Below, piece by piece: positions 32,677 through 42,728 of a stretch of DNA of 64,000 nt. The translations under genes were made by a program, and so were the position numbers. The notes beneath the pieces were generated by a model. That model had not been told where the DNA came from. It saw nothing but the letters and a program-made list of their open reading frames with translations, and ran no database searches. Every line of letters starts with the position of its first letter. Within the stretch, counting starts at the first letter, position 1. Source of the stretch: Desulfosporosinus lacus DSM 15449 (GTDB lineage: Bacteria > Bacillota > Desulfitobacteriia > Desulfitobacteriales > Desulfitobacteriaceae); the NCBI RefSeq assembly GCF_900129935.1, contig NZ_FQXJ01000005.1:310001-374000 (forward strand), given 5' to 3'.

Positions 32677-33904
32677 GGGAATGGTTCAAATAATTACTTT
32701 GACAGTTCAGTTCATAAATTCCATTTTCCTGCCAATTTTCGGGTAACGTCCAAATTGGAAACTTGCCTGGATCATTCAACCAACTGTAGCAACGACGAAG
32801 CTCTTCTTCCTTGCCTAGTGTCGTTAGCCAGTGTACTCGGCCATCCCAGACTAAAGGATTCCCTTGATCATCTTTGGCACTCACTAAAAGCAGGCTTCGT
32901 TCTAACACAGATGCCAACAAAATACTCCGTACACCCTTTAAAAGCGGCTTTTCAAATATTGGGCATACAACACTTAGTTGTCCATTTCCTTGGAAAAAAG
33001 ACCACTCTTCAAACTCTATAACGGAATTTTCACCTCGCTCTTTAGGCAACCACGGCCATGCCCACGGACTCCCCCAGAGCATTTTTAAGGCTCCTTCCCC
33101 CTTATAAAGTAACGAAGCAAGGAGATCTTGAGGGCGGAGTTTACCTTCTTGCTCCAAAGCTTCAAGATAATCCAAAATATCTAGGATTGTGGCACAGAAA
33201 CCAGTGTTTAACGATCCTGAAGAATCAACCCACCCCTGTTTTTGCCACTTCAGCATATGCTCCTTCGACTTAAGCCACTTTAATTTAGTACATAGTTCGA
33301 ATTTCTTACCTTTGCGGCGGACTTCTGCGATTTCAAAGTTTCCCCAAACGACATTAATAGATTGATTTTTTACCAGTAACTGCACTCCACGACTTGCTAA
33401 ATTACCAAAAAAATCCTTAACCGTTATCAATTGTTGTCTGGCCACTGGATTAAGGCCTGCTCCCCAGCGTTTCCAATCTGGTCGTTCTTCCCCTAAGGCA
33501 TATCTGGAACGACTAAGCAGTTGCTTCCCTGGAATGGGGTATAAACTGGGCGTCAGCTTTTCACGCCAATATACCGCTCTTGCATCAATTGTTCCCCCGA
33601 TTTTTGAGAGTCCTGTTAAAAAGGGCTTTGAAAAATCGGGAGCAACATAATATATCACTGTCTTCGCGCCATTGCTAAGTCGGTGTCCCCATAACAGACC
33701 TGCCAAAAGAAACTCTTCCTCGCGAATTATCGAGGAACAAGCAATAATCCCTACTCTTAAAGTCGTCTCTCCGCCCATAAAATAAGCATACTGAAGAGGA
33801 AGACGACTTGATCTCTTTTTGTCTTCCGGGTACTCTTTCCAATCCTTAACAATAAATACGTCAGGATGTGATTCCCAGATTATATTCCAGGTAATGCTCA
33901 ACAA
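32654..33904 (-). CDS. Hypothetical protein (about 415 aa)
   Basis: Not recognised. It starts at one of two adjacent TTG codons after AAGGGAGGG. The product is soluble and Trp-rich. It has a Rossmann-like start (TLRVGIIACSSIIREEEFLL, KTVIYYVAPDFSKPFL), a middle basic part and a C-terminal beta-rich part (WDGRVHWLTTLGKEEELRRC). The first 120 residues recall the nuclease-like or predicted-transport proteins of clostridia, but no motif is decisive. Its last codons overlap the 3' end of the convergent kinase gene by 23 bases. Confidence 0.7.
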   Translation of the reverse strand: MLSITWNIIWESHPDVFIVKDWKEYPEDKKRSSRLPLQYAYFMGGETTLRVGIIACSSIIREEEFLLAGLLWGHRLSNGAKTVIYYVAPDFSKPFLTGLSKIGGTIDARAVYWREKLTPSLYPIPGKQLLSRSRYALGEERPDWKRWGAGLNPVARQQLITVKDFFGNLASRGVQLLVKNQSINVVWGNFEIAEVRRKGKKFELCTKLKWLKSKEHMLKWQKQGWVDSSGSLNTGFCATILDILDYLEALEQEGKLRPQDLLASLLYKGEGALKMLWGSPWAWPWLPKERGENSVIEFEEWSFFQGNGQLSVVCPIFEKPLLKGVRSILLASVLERSLLLVSAKDDQGNPLVWDGRVHWLTTLGKEEELRRCYSWLNDPGKFPIWTLPENWQENGIYELNCQSNYLNHSLMQKGYL

Positions 33905-33996
33905 TGACCCTCCCTTAGCTTTTCTCCATAAGGATGTTTACGCGCTAAGTACGAAGATCATGACAAATAATCATCGTTTATATCCGTCAATAAATA

Positions 33997-35079
33997 CTAA
34001 TGACTTCTAAGCCCACCTTGCCAATTGCGGACAAGTTGCATTGTTTCCTTGATTGGGAGAGCGTACCGGATATGCCCGTCACGCCCTTCCATTGTTTGAG
34101 CAAAAAACATAGAGTTCCAAATGCTTTCTGCACTTGCTTCCACCACTGCTCTAAAAAAAGAATCTAAATCCCAGTCTGACAAGAAATTGTTTTGATGATT
34201 AACATTATTACTGACCATTAGGCAAAAATCTCCACTGCCCTGCATTGAGATTGCCCCAGTACGCGCCATTCCCAAACTTGCTCTGCCCGCTAATTGTTTT
34301 AATTGCCAACGCGATAAGGGAGCATCAGTAATTCCTACGAGAATCAACGAACCAGGGACATAACCCAACGGTTGGCGAGATGATAATTTACCGACTGGAA
34401 CACCAGCTAAAAGAAAGTCCTCAAATACTCCAAAGTTTGCCAAGGCCAACATTCCCAGTACATAACTCCGGCCACTTTGATCTTGAACGAGCCGTGAAGA
34501 ACTCCCGATTCCTCCTTTCATTTGAAAAGAAGACATACCAACCCCCGCACCGACATTCCCCTGCTCAATCGGGCCCTTTGCGGCACGCTGAAGCGCAAGT
34601 ATTGCATCCCATGATTTAACATGACGCCCCCTAATGTCATTTAGGTAAGAATCGTCACATTCCATGACAACAATATTTGGGGTTCGTGCATCATTGCCGA
34701 TTTCAGGATTTTGCTGTAACAAATAGGTGATAACTCCATTTGCAACGTCATTTACGCTAAGGGTGTTCGTTAAGAGAATCGGAGAATTTAAGATCCCCGT
34801 CTCTTGAATATAAGGAACTCCAAGAGACTTTCCGTAGCCATTTATAACCTCTATCCCTGCGTTACATGGTTGACGATAAAGATTATCAGGCCGAGGCAAA
34901 ATTGCTGTTACCCCTGTTCTGACAGGACCCTTCCCGTGAGAAATTAAAGGTCCAACTCCCTGAATTAAGGATAAATGACCGACTCGCACTCCGGGTACAT
35001 CTGTAATATCGTTATTTACACCGACTGGCATCTGACCCATCCATAGTCCTAAATCCCTTGGCGAACTTCTTTCTTGCAT
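33997..35079 (-). CDS. P1 family peptidase (DmpA-like aminopeptidase)
   Basis: A 360-residue N-terminal-nucleophile hydrolase. NNDITDVPGVRVGHLSL and GVTAILPRP open the family. The self-cleavage site is GGIGSSSR, where the Ser after Gly becomes the catalytic residue; GNVGAGVGMSSFQMKGGIGS is the segment before it. Such enzymes remove N-terminal L- or D-amino acids or cleave beta-peptides. ATG after GGAGGGG. It is followed (downstream) by the hypothetical gene after 92 bases and preceded by a TetR gene. Confidence 0.88.
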   Translation of the reverse strand: MQERSSPRDLGLWMGQMPVGVNNDITDVPGVRVGHLSLIQGVGPLISHGKGPVRTGVTAILPRPDNLYRQPCNAGIEVINGYGKSLGVPYIQETGILNSPILLTNTLSVNDVANGVITYLLQQNPEIGNDARTPNIVVMECDDSYLNDIRGRHVKSWDAILALQRAAKGPIEQGNVGAGVGMSSFQMKGGIGSSSRLVQDQSGRSYVLGMLALANFGVFEDFLLAGVPVGKLSSRQPLGYVPGSLILVGITDAPLSRWQLKQLAGRASLGMARTGAISMQGSGDFCLMVSNNVNHQNNFLSDWDLDSFFRAVVEASAESIWNSMFFAQTMEGRDGHIRYALPIKETMQLVRNWQGGLRSH

Positions 35080-35169
35080 CAAAAACCCCTCCGTTGTAAC
35101 TCTATGGGATACAACAGAGGGATATGAGTAAAAACTTTAAAATTAGGGTGAAATCTTAAATTCTTTCTG

Positions 35170-35751
35170 TCAGGCCTCCCACTTCTTTTCCGTAAGGCCA
35201 TCTAAAAAGACTGATAGTGCATGGTTTAACTCTTCATGCAAATCCCCACTCCCAGAAACAAACCAACGAATAAAATGTTGAACCATCATTCCTTCTAGGC
35301 TTTCCGCTAAAAATGCAGGATCAAACTCACTGCTGATTTCGCCATTTTGTTGCCCAACCGTCAGAATAGCTAACAACCCATAGTGCAAGCTCATATCATA
35401 ATCAGTACCTTCACGACTCCGAACTGTAACCCAGGCGATTTCACGATCCTTAATCATAAATTCTGCCCAATCTTGAAGCAGGGTACTTAATCGTTGCCGT
35501 GTACACAAACTGGGTTTTTTATGTCCCCTATTGGTAAGATCTTGCCAGGAACGCCTTGAAAACTCTTTAATAACGGCTTCTTTAGTAGGAAAGTAATTAT
35601 AGAACGTTCCTTTCCCAACGTCAGCCTGCTGGGTAATCTGTTCAACAGACGTGGCAGAAAATCCTTGCGCACGAAATAGTTGCATAGCATTAGAGAATAT
35701 CTTTTCGCGAGTTTCTTTTTTCTTTCTCTCTCTACGGGACAACTCAGTCAT
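35170..35751 (-). CDS. TetR/AcrR family regulator
   Basis: A 193-residue regulator. The N-terminal HTH reads REKIFSNAMQLFRAQGFSAT then ADVGKGTFYNYFPTKEAVIK. The C-terminal domain (WVTVRSREGTDYDMSLHYGL) is of no specific subtype I can name. AAAGGGGGGG precedes the ATG. It lies 90 bases upstream of the DmpA-like gene on the same strand and may control it. Confidence 0.87.
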   Translation of the reverse strand: MTELSRRERKKKETREKIFSNAMQLFRAQGFSATSVEQITQQADVGKGTFYNYFPTKEAVIKEFSRRSWQDLTNRGHKKPSLCTRQRLSTLLQDWAEFMIKDREIAWVTVRSREGTDYDMSLHYGLLAILTVGQQNGEISSEFDPAFLAESLEGMMVQHFIRWFVSGSGDLHEELNHALSVFLDGLTEKKWEA

Positions 35752-35879
35752 CTTCCCCCCCCTTTGCGTTGCAATGTCAGCCGATAATAAGCCTTTATCA
35801 CCTATTCTACAACTTCCATTATTTTCCTTCTTTTCCGTAGGGGGTTGTCTTCTTTTTTAAGTTATTTCAAAACACGTAC

Positions 35880-37037
35880 TTAGATCTTTTTTCTCTCTGC
35901 GGACTCAGATCCCAGTTTCCATACCGTCAAGATCCTCCAGACTGCACGTTCCAATTGTTCTTGAGCTTTCGCAAAGGCTTCTTTTAAGGTTCCGGGACCT
36001 TCAGAAACACTAAAGCAACTTTGGATTCCTTGGGCGAAGAAAACATCCGGTGGCCCCTCCACTGATCCCGAGATAACCAAAACAGGCACATTGTGCTTTT
36101 TCGCCAAGGCTGCAACCCCTACTGGAACTTTACCGTACGCCGTCTGAAAATCAGTTCTTCCTTCGCCTGTTAGTACCAAATCAGCGCACTTAATTTTTTC
36201 ATCAGCGTTGGATACTTCCAGAATTATTTGTGACCCTGCTCTCAGTTGTGCTCCCAAAAAACCGACGGCACCTGCTCCCAGTCCTCCTGCAGCTCCACCA
36301 CCGGCCAGCTCTAACAGTTTTGTACCTGTAACAGCACTCAGACGTTCTCCTAAAGTATTTAAAGCGGCATCCAGCACCTTGACATCTTCAGGACTTGCAC
36401 CTTTTTGCGGACCATAAACGGCGCTGGCACCCTCCGGACCACAAAGGGGATTTTGAACATCACAAGCCACCTCGATCTTCACCTTTGATAACTGAGGATT
36501 AATTTCTGACATATCTATACTGCTTAGAGAGGCAAGTGCCGCTCCTCCCGGAGGCAACTGCTTGCCTTGGGAATCCAGCAACTTCACTCCTAACGCAACA
36601 GCAAGGCCTGCTCCTCCGTCATTAGTTGCACTCCCGCCTATACCGAGAAGAATTTTATTCACCCCACGTTCCAGCGCGTCCTGAATAAGCAAACCTGTTC
36701 CATAGGTAGAGGTTATGCGAGGGCGTTTTTCCTCGTTCGATAAGAGAGTTAAACCTGAAGCTGCGGCCATTTCAATGATAGCGGTCAAACCATTGTCTAT
36801 GAGACCGTAGGTTGCCTCTATTGGGCGTCCAAGAGGATCAGTTGTATTTACCTTGACCTCCACTCCAGGAACTGAACTAAGCATTGCTTCAACCGTGCCT
36901 TCTCCGCCATCTGCCATTGGGATCATCTCAACTATACTTTCTGGGTAGACCCGTTGTACCCCTTTTCGCATAGCTTGGGCAACGCCTAAGGCGTTCAGGC
37001 AACCCTTAAATGAGTCTGGTGCAATGACAATTCTCAT
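35880..37037 (-). CDS. glxK: Glycerate kinase (GlxK/GarK type)
   Basis: A 385-residue glycerate 2-kinase of type 1. MRIVIAPDSFKGCLNALGVA, PMADGGEGTVEAML, EMAAASGLTLL, GIGGSATNDGGAG and LTGEGRTDFQTAYGKVPVGV are the family signatures. It phosphorylates D-glycerate with ATP, feeding it to glycolysis. ATG is chosen 22 codons into the open frame because AAGGAG precedes it there and the family starts at this Met. It follows a small membrane-protein gene by seven bases. Confidence 0.93.
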   Translation of the reverse strand: MRIVIAPDSFKGCLNALGVAQAMRKGVQRVYPESIVEMIPMADGGEGTVEAMLSSVPGVEVKVNTTDPLGRPIEATYGLIDNGLTAIIEMAAASGLTLLSNEEKRPRITSTYGTGLLIQDALERGVNKILLGIGGSATNDGGAGLAVALGVKLLDSQGKQLPPGGAALASLSSIDMSEINPQLSKVKIEVACDVQNPLCGPEGASAVYGPQKGASPEDVKVLDAALNTLGERLSAVTGTKLLELAGGGAAGGLGAGAVGFLGAQLRAGSQIILEVSNADEKIKCADLVLTGEGRTDFQTAYGKVPVGVAALAKKHNVPVLVISGSVEGPPDVFFAQGIQSCFSVSEGPGTLKEAFAKAQEQLERAVWRILTVWKLGSESAERKKI

Positions 37038-37044
37038 TATTTTT

Positions 37045-37380
37045 TCACTCCTTAGATTGAGCGCGTCGCCCAATATACATACCAATGTTAAGAAAAGCGA
37101 CAAGACTGGTGAAATCTAAAACGACTATTGTCCAACTTTCAATGGGAACATCAACAAGGTAAGCCATTAAATAAGATAAAAGGTTAAATACAAAGGCAGC
37201 CAGGTATGCAGAACCCAGATTCTCATATTTCCGACGATACCCTACCAAAAAACCAAGCGGATAAAAGATAGCAAAATTGAACGCCACCTGATTAAGTAAG
37301 CCACCTGAAACAAAAAAATCAACCCAAAAAATAAAGAGTAAACCTAAAATAAGTTGATATCGCCAAAAAGCAAAATTCAT
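37045..37380 (-). CDS. Membrane protein (111 aa)
   Basis: A hydrophobic protein with about four helices (YQLILGLLFIFWVDFFVSG, VAFNFAIFYPLGFLVGY, AYLAAFVFNLLSYLMAYLV, WTIVVLDFTSLVAFLNIGMY). The ATG with GGGGG five bases upstream is preferred over one 14 codons earlier. It is seven bases before glxK, so cotranscription is likely; a role in glycerate entry would be a guess. No family recognised. Confidence 0.65.
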   Translation of the reverse strand: MNFAFWRYQLILGLLFIFWVDFFVSGGLLNQVAFNFAIFYPLGFLVGYRRKYENLGSAYLAAFVFNLLSYLMAYLVDVPIESWTIVVLDFTSLVAFLNIGMYIGRRAQSKE

Positions 37381-37428
37381 TCGTACCCCCATAATTTTAA
37401 GAACTTGCGCTTGAAAACTCATTACTAG

Positions 37429-37461
37429 AATTGGGGAGAGAGTTACACTCTCTCCCCAATT
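37429..37461. terminator. Hairpin after guaB
   Basis: A 14-bp perfect stem (AATTGGGGAGAGAG and complement) with a TTACA loop between guaB and the membrane-protein gene. No T run follows on the minus strand, so efficiency is uncertain. Confidence 0.6.
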
Positions 37462-37582
37462 CTATAGATCGATTTCTGATAGCCGCTAGTCGCCAGTTTA
37501 TGATTTGAATATCACTCATTACATTAGTCTCGATAAGATTAAACGGGGATTAGAGAGGGCAACTCACTAAAAGCAACGATTA

Positions 37583-39100
<1,518 letters not shown>

Positions 39101-39161
39101 TTACTATATTTGTTCTATATTCATGCACCAACAATTTTATCTCTCAAACTCTATAGATAAA

Positions 39162-39190
39162 AGGCATACACTTAGATAAAAGTGATGCCT
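39162..39190 (-). terminator. Hairpin with T4 tail upstream of guaB
   Basis: AAGTGATGCCT pairs with AGGCATACACTT (one bulged base), followed by TTTT on the minus strand. It lies upstream of the probable guaB -10 and has no minus-strand gene before it. Confidence 0.45.
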
Positions 39191-39270
39191 CCCCATTTGT
39201 TCATGTTTGATAAATACTGGTTTTAGGTCCTTCTTGCCATCATCATTGCGGGATAAGAAACTCTTTCAGC

Positions 39271-39299
39271 TTGTAAAATAAGATTGGGGTTATTATGAT
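39271..39299 (+). promoter_or_regulatory. Promoter of the HD-domain gene
   Basis: TTGTAA, 17-base spacer, TATGAT, ending 20 bases before the ATG. The site GAAGGAGG follows. Confidence 0.5.
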
Positions 39300-39319
39300 A
39301 GGAAAGAAGGAGGCAAAAA

Positions 39320-39820
39320 ATGTTCTACCGAATACACCAATTCATCTGCGCTGTCTTTCCTCATCTTAATCAAACTGATATCGACTGGGCAATAGATCAC
39401 TTATCCCCTGAGGCATCTAAACTTTTTCTTCGGCAATCCAAGCCAGAGCAACGACATGCGATTGATGTTGCTAAAAGTATCATTAAAGCAAATAACCCTA
39501 TATCTTTTCACGAATTTCAAGATTTAATTACCGCTGCTCTCCTTCATGATTGTGGGAAATCCGTCGCCTCTATCCGCCTCTGGCAAAGGGTTTATATAGT
39601 CTTGATGAATAAAATGCCCCACTTCTTATGGTCTAACTTTGAAAGAGGTCCCTCTATCTTCTCAATCCCTCTGAAAGTATATGAGCGTCACGCCTTGTGG
39701 GGCGGATACTTGGCGAAAAAGGCAGGGCTAAATTCTGTTGTTTGTCTCTTAATCCGCGAACATCATACTCCTACTACAGATTTAGGCCGCATCCTGGAAC
39801 AAGCGGATAATATGTATTAA
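39320..39820 (+). CDS. HD-domain protein
   Basis: A 166-residue HDIG-type protein. Metal ligands are seen in RHAIDVAKSII, LLHDCGKS, HALWGGYLAKK with REHHTP, and EQADNMY at the end. It probably hydrolyses a phosphate ester or cyclic nucleotide; the substrate is unknown. The gene has its own promoter and GAAGGAGG, and ends in a terminator that overlaps the convergent gene. Confidence 0.85.
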   Translation: MFYRIHQFICAVFPHLNQTDIDWAIDHLSPEASKLFLRQSKPEQRHAIDVAKSIIKANNPISFHEFQDLITAALLHDCGKSVASIRLWQRVYIVLMNKMPHFLWSNFERGPSIFSIPLKVYERHALWGGYLAKKAGLNSVVCLLIREHHTPTTDLGRILEQADNMY

Positions 39821-39827
39821 TTTTAAG

Positions 39828-39863
39828 AAGCATGAGTCACCAAGCGGCAAACTCATGCTTTTT
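39828..39863 (+). terminator. Intrinsic terminator overlapping the convergent stop codon
   Basis: A 10-bp stem AAGCATGAGT/ACTCATGCTT with a 13-base loop and T5. Its right arm is also the last codons and stop of the minus-strand coiled-coil gene. Confidence 0.8.
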
Positions 39864-40119
39864 GAGCTGGTGATTCCATTTTATCTTGGAGTTCTACTAT
39901 CTCCCTGTTTTTAGAAAATATCCATTTCGCGAAACGTTTATTATCTCGTTGCAAGCGCACATTTTCCTTTTCAAGGTGGCGAACTAAAGCCACCTTTTCA
40001 CGTTCAACCTTCTCTAACAAATTCATAAGCACTCGACGACTTACTCTTAAATGTTCAACACGCTGTTCTAATTCCCCGACACGATCCCTGAGTAACTTTA
40101 TTTCGTCTATTGAATTCAA
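39853..40119 (-). CDS. Short coiled-coil protein (88 aa)
   Basis: An almost entirely helical, highly charged protein with heptad pattern (IKLLRDRVGELEQRVEHLRV, VEREKVALVRHLEKENVRLQ, NREIVELQDKM). No catalytic motif. It is monocistronic in a clostridial context and convergent to the HD gene. GGGGGGCG lies before the ATG. The function is unknown; such proteins often act as scaffolds, which is only a guess here. Confidence 0.65.
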   Translation of the reverse strand: MNSIDEIKLLRDRVGELEQRVEHLRVSRRVLMNLLEKVEREKVALVRHLEKENVRLQRDNKRFAKWIFSKNREIVELQDKMESPAQKA

Positions 40120-40224
40120 ATCTTACGCCCCCCCGGCATTATCTACAATAATAGTGTATGCCGGAAAAATGCATTTTAAACCTTAAGTAAAAAAAGACTC
40201 AGTTGTTTTCGCAGCTACTGTACC

Positions 40225-41067
40225 TTAATTAAGTTTTGCTAACGCTTGAATCTGCTCTAAGACCCTAATGGGTACTCCCCAACGTCCAAGCTCAACTCCA
40301 GGTTTACGTGCTTCCCCATGAAAATCTGATCCCCCGGTCACGAGTAACTTATACTGTCGAGCAATGGCTCTGTATCTGCTCACATCGTCTGACTTATGCT
40401 CAGAATGTAAAACTTCGATTCCTTGGAGACCAACTTCAACCCAGGCGGGAATTCCTTCATCTAATCGTTGCATCCCAGGGTGAGCAAGAACAGGAATCCC
40501 ATGTGCTTGTCTTACTAACTCGATGCCTTCTTCTGTGGTTAACTTATAACGCGGAACGTAAGCCGGTGCTCCCAGCCCTATGTAACGCTCAAACGCTTCT
40601 TTAATGTTTTTTACAAAACCTCGTTCTATCAGTACCTGGGCTATATGCGGACGACCGATAGACTCCCCTTTTGTCAATTTCCGGACTTCATCTGCACAAA
40701 TGGATATTCCCTGTGTTGCCAAGCGTTTCAGGATTTCTATCATACGTTGCTCTCGAGCGTCACGCAAACTCCTCAGCTTGTCATTCAAATAGCATGATGT
40801 ATTATCAACCTCATATCCAAGGATATGAACTTCTTTACCCTGCCAATCCGTATTAAGCTCTATTCCTCTAAGAACCTGAATCTTATAGTAAGCTCCTGCT
40901 TCTTCAGCTTCTCTCCATCCTTGAATAGTATCATGATCTGTGATGCCTATGCCTTTTAAGCCTAAATCTGCAGCTAAGCGAATAAGTTCTCTGGGAGTCA
41001 ATAATCCGTCAGACTCAGTTGTATGACAATGTAAATCGGCTTCGTACAAAATCGATGGTGAAGTCAT
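40225..41067 (-). CDS. PHP-domain phosphoesterase (RNase AM/TrpH-like)
   Basis: A 280-residue PHP metal-dependent phosphoesterase. The motifs are ADLHCHTTESDGLLTPREL, GITDHDTIQGW, GIELNTDW, IPVLAHPGM and GSDFHGE, all with metal ligands intact. The family includes RNase AM (YciV/TrpH), a 5'-3' exonuclease that trims 5' ends of rRNA and degrades short oligonucleotides such as pAp. GGGG lies ahead of the ATG. It follows the dipeptidase gene by 35 bases in the same direction and is probably cotranscribed. Confidence 0.88.
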   Translation of the reverse strand: MTSPSILYEADLHCHTTESDGLLTPRELIRLAADLGLKGIGITDHDTIQGWREAEEAGAYYKIQVLRGIELNTDWQGKEVHILGYEVDNTSCYLNDKLRSLRDAREQRMIEILKRLATQGISICADEVRKLTKGESIGRPHIAQVLIERGFVKNIKEAFERYIGLGAPAYVPRYKLTTEEGIELVRQAHGIPVLAHPGMQRLDEGIPAWVEVGLQGIEVLHSEHKSDDVSRYRAIARQYKLLVTGGSDFHGEARKPGVELGRWGVPIRVLEQIQALAKLN

Positions 41068-41102
41068 GTTATAACCCCATTTCTACGGCTAACTGTCCCC
41101 AC

Positions 41103-42053
41103 CTATTTTAACACGTTCAAGAGTATTCGCATAAAGTTCTGACTCGAAATCTTATCAATTTCTTGATTTGAAAACCCAGCTTTCCTTAAATCGTCTATTA
41201 GAAAACAATAATCTCCGACATGCTCCAATCCCTCAGGAACTTCAGTAATTCCGTCAAAATCCGACCCTAATCCAACCGTTTCTACCCCTGCAACATCAGC
41301 AATATGGCAAATATGACGAACTACATCTTCTCGCGTTGCTATACCGGTTTCCTTTAAAAATTGCGGATAGAAATTCACCCCGACAACGCTTTTATGCTTT
41401 GCCAGAGCGCGAAGTTGTTGATCTGTTAAATTACGTGGATGATTGCATAACGCCTTGGCACATGAGTGTGATGCTACAATAGGGTCCTTCGATAATTCTA
41501 GCACATGCCAGAAACCAGCCTCATTAAGATGAGAAACATCAATAAGCATGCCTAATTCATTCATTCGCGAAACAACTTGTTTTCCTAAATTCGTCAATCT
41601 GCTTTGGGTATCTGCTTCATCAGCACCATCTGCCAATTCATTGCGTTGATTCCAAGTTAATCCTAAAGCCCTAACACCCAATTGATAAATTATATCCAGC
41701 ATAAAGAGGTTTTGCCCTATAATTTCCCCGCCCTCTACACTTAGCAAAATCCCTGTCCGCTCAGGGTCAGGAATTAGTGAGAGATCCTTCTTTCCTAGAA
41801 TCGGAAAGAGCCGATCAGGATGACCCGCTATAAATCGGTTAGCTCCTTCTATTAGCTGCAGTCCCCGGGTTGTGGCCATAAATGGCTTATGTTCTGCCTC
41901 AATATAGGCGGCCAGAAACTGAAGAGATACTCCTGACATTCTAGCGCGCGTGGTATCCCAATGCCCTCCTTCAGAAGGGTCCAGCAATGTCCTTTCACCC
42001 TTGACAAAATCGATTAAACTGTCACAATGACCGTCAACAATATAGGAATTCAT
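41103..42053 (-). CDS. Membrane dipeptidase (peptidase M19)
   Basis: A 316-residue zinc dipeptidase of renal dipeptidase type. Zinc ligands lie in VDGHCDSL, the glutamate of LLSVEGGEI, DVSHLNEAGF and ASHSCAKAL; GLGSDFDGI is also conserved. It cleaves dipeptides, including those with D-residues. No signal peptide is present, so it is cytoplasmic. GAGGAGG before the ATG. PHP gene follows. Confidence 0.92.
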   Translation of the reverse strand: MNSYIVDGHCDSLIDFVKGERTLLDPSEGGHWDTTRARMSGVSLQFLAAYIEAEHKPFMATTRGLQLIEGANRFIAGHPDRLFPILGKKDLSLIPDPERTGILLSVEGGEIIGQNLFMLDIIYQLGVRALGLTWNQRNELADGADEADTQSRLTNLGKQVVSRMNELGMLIDVSHLNEAGFWHVLELSKDPIVASHSCAKALCNHPRNLTDQQLRALAKHKSVVGVNFYPQFLKETGIATREDVVRHICHIADVAGVETVGLGSDFDGITEVPEGLEHVGDYCFLIDDLRKAGFSNQEIDKISSQNFMRILLNVLK

Positions 42054-42228
42054 AAAACTGCCTCCTCAGATACATAAAGAGTAACATGCGAGAAGGGATC
42101 GTCGGTCATAAATGACCAAGTATCCCCTCAGGCTTAACTCTATAAATGGATGTTCAAGCTTAGAGTGCTGCCATGGATAGCAAGGCACCCCGTAGAAAGC
42201 GAAGGGACTTTCCAGACAGTATAATAAA

Positions 42229-42261
42229 CACCTGTCTGCTTATGACCTAAGCAAACAGGTG
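42229..42261 (-). terminator. Intrinsic terminator after spoVS
   Basis: A 13-bp stem with one mismatch and a 7-base loop, followed on the minus strand by GTTTATTATA. Confidence 0.75.
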
Positions 42262-42290
42262 AGTTATCATACATTCGCCCTTAAACCGCC

Positions 42291-42551
42291 TTATCGGGAC
42301 TGGACTATCAACTTAATGGCGGTTCTCTCTTCTCCCTCAATTATTACATCAGTAAATGCTGGAATACATATAAGATCGACTCCACTCGGAGCTACAAAAC
42401 CGCGTGCAATTGCAACCGCCTTAACAGCTTGGTTTAAAGCACCAGCGCCAATAGCTTGCAGTTCGGCGCCGCCTTTTTCACGAAGTACCCCCGCAAGAGC
42501 TCCTGCAACCGCATTCGGGCTTGATTTTGCTGAGACTTTTAAAACTTCCAT
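42291..42551 (-). CDS. spoVS: Stage V sporulation protein S
   Basis: An 86-residue Alba-like protein, the exact family length. MEVLKVSAKSSPNAVAGALA, LQAIGAGALNQAVKAVAIAR and FVAPSGVDLICIPAFTDV are nearly invariant in SpoVS. It acts in sporulation (septation and coat/cortex steps in Bacillus) and likely binds nucleic acid. AGGAGGAT precedes the ATG. It follows ymdB and rny, the usual order in spore-formers. Confidence 0.97.
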   Translation of the reverse strand: MEVLKVSAKSSPNAVAGALAGVLREKGGAELQAIGAGALNQAVKAVAIARGFVAPSGVDLICIPAFTDVIIEGEERTAIKLIVQSR

Positions 42552-42636
42552 TAGACACATCCTCCTGCTCGAATTCATTTACAAGTATTACCACAACTTA
42601 GAATATATGTATTCGAGAGCAAGCAGACAAAATCCT

Positions 42637-42723
42637 CTATTGCGGATAAAGAATTTTCAGATTTCTATTAAAGTATGAAAGCTCCAGCGTAATTCGAGCC
42701 CGTTTCACAATATATTCGTACAT
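42637..42723 (-). CDS. Possible 28-residue peptide between ymdB and spoVS
   Basis: An ATG frame of 28 codons (MYEYIVKRARITLELSYFNR and eight more) begins five bases after the ymdB stop codon. AAGG at the ymdB end is its only ribosome site. It is basic and amphipathic. It could be chance. Confidence 0.25.
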   Translation of the reverse strand: MYEYIVKRARITLELSYFNRNLKILYPQ

Positions 42724-42728
42724 CGAAA

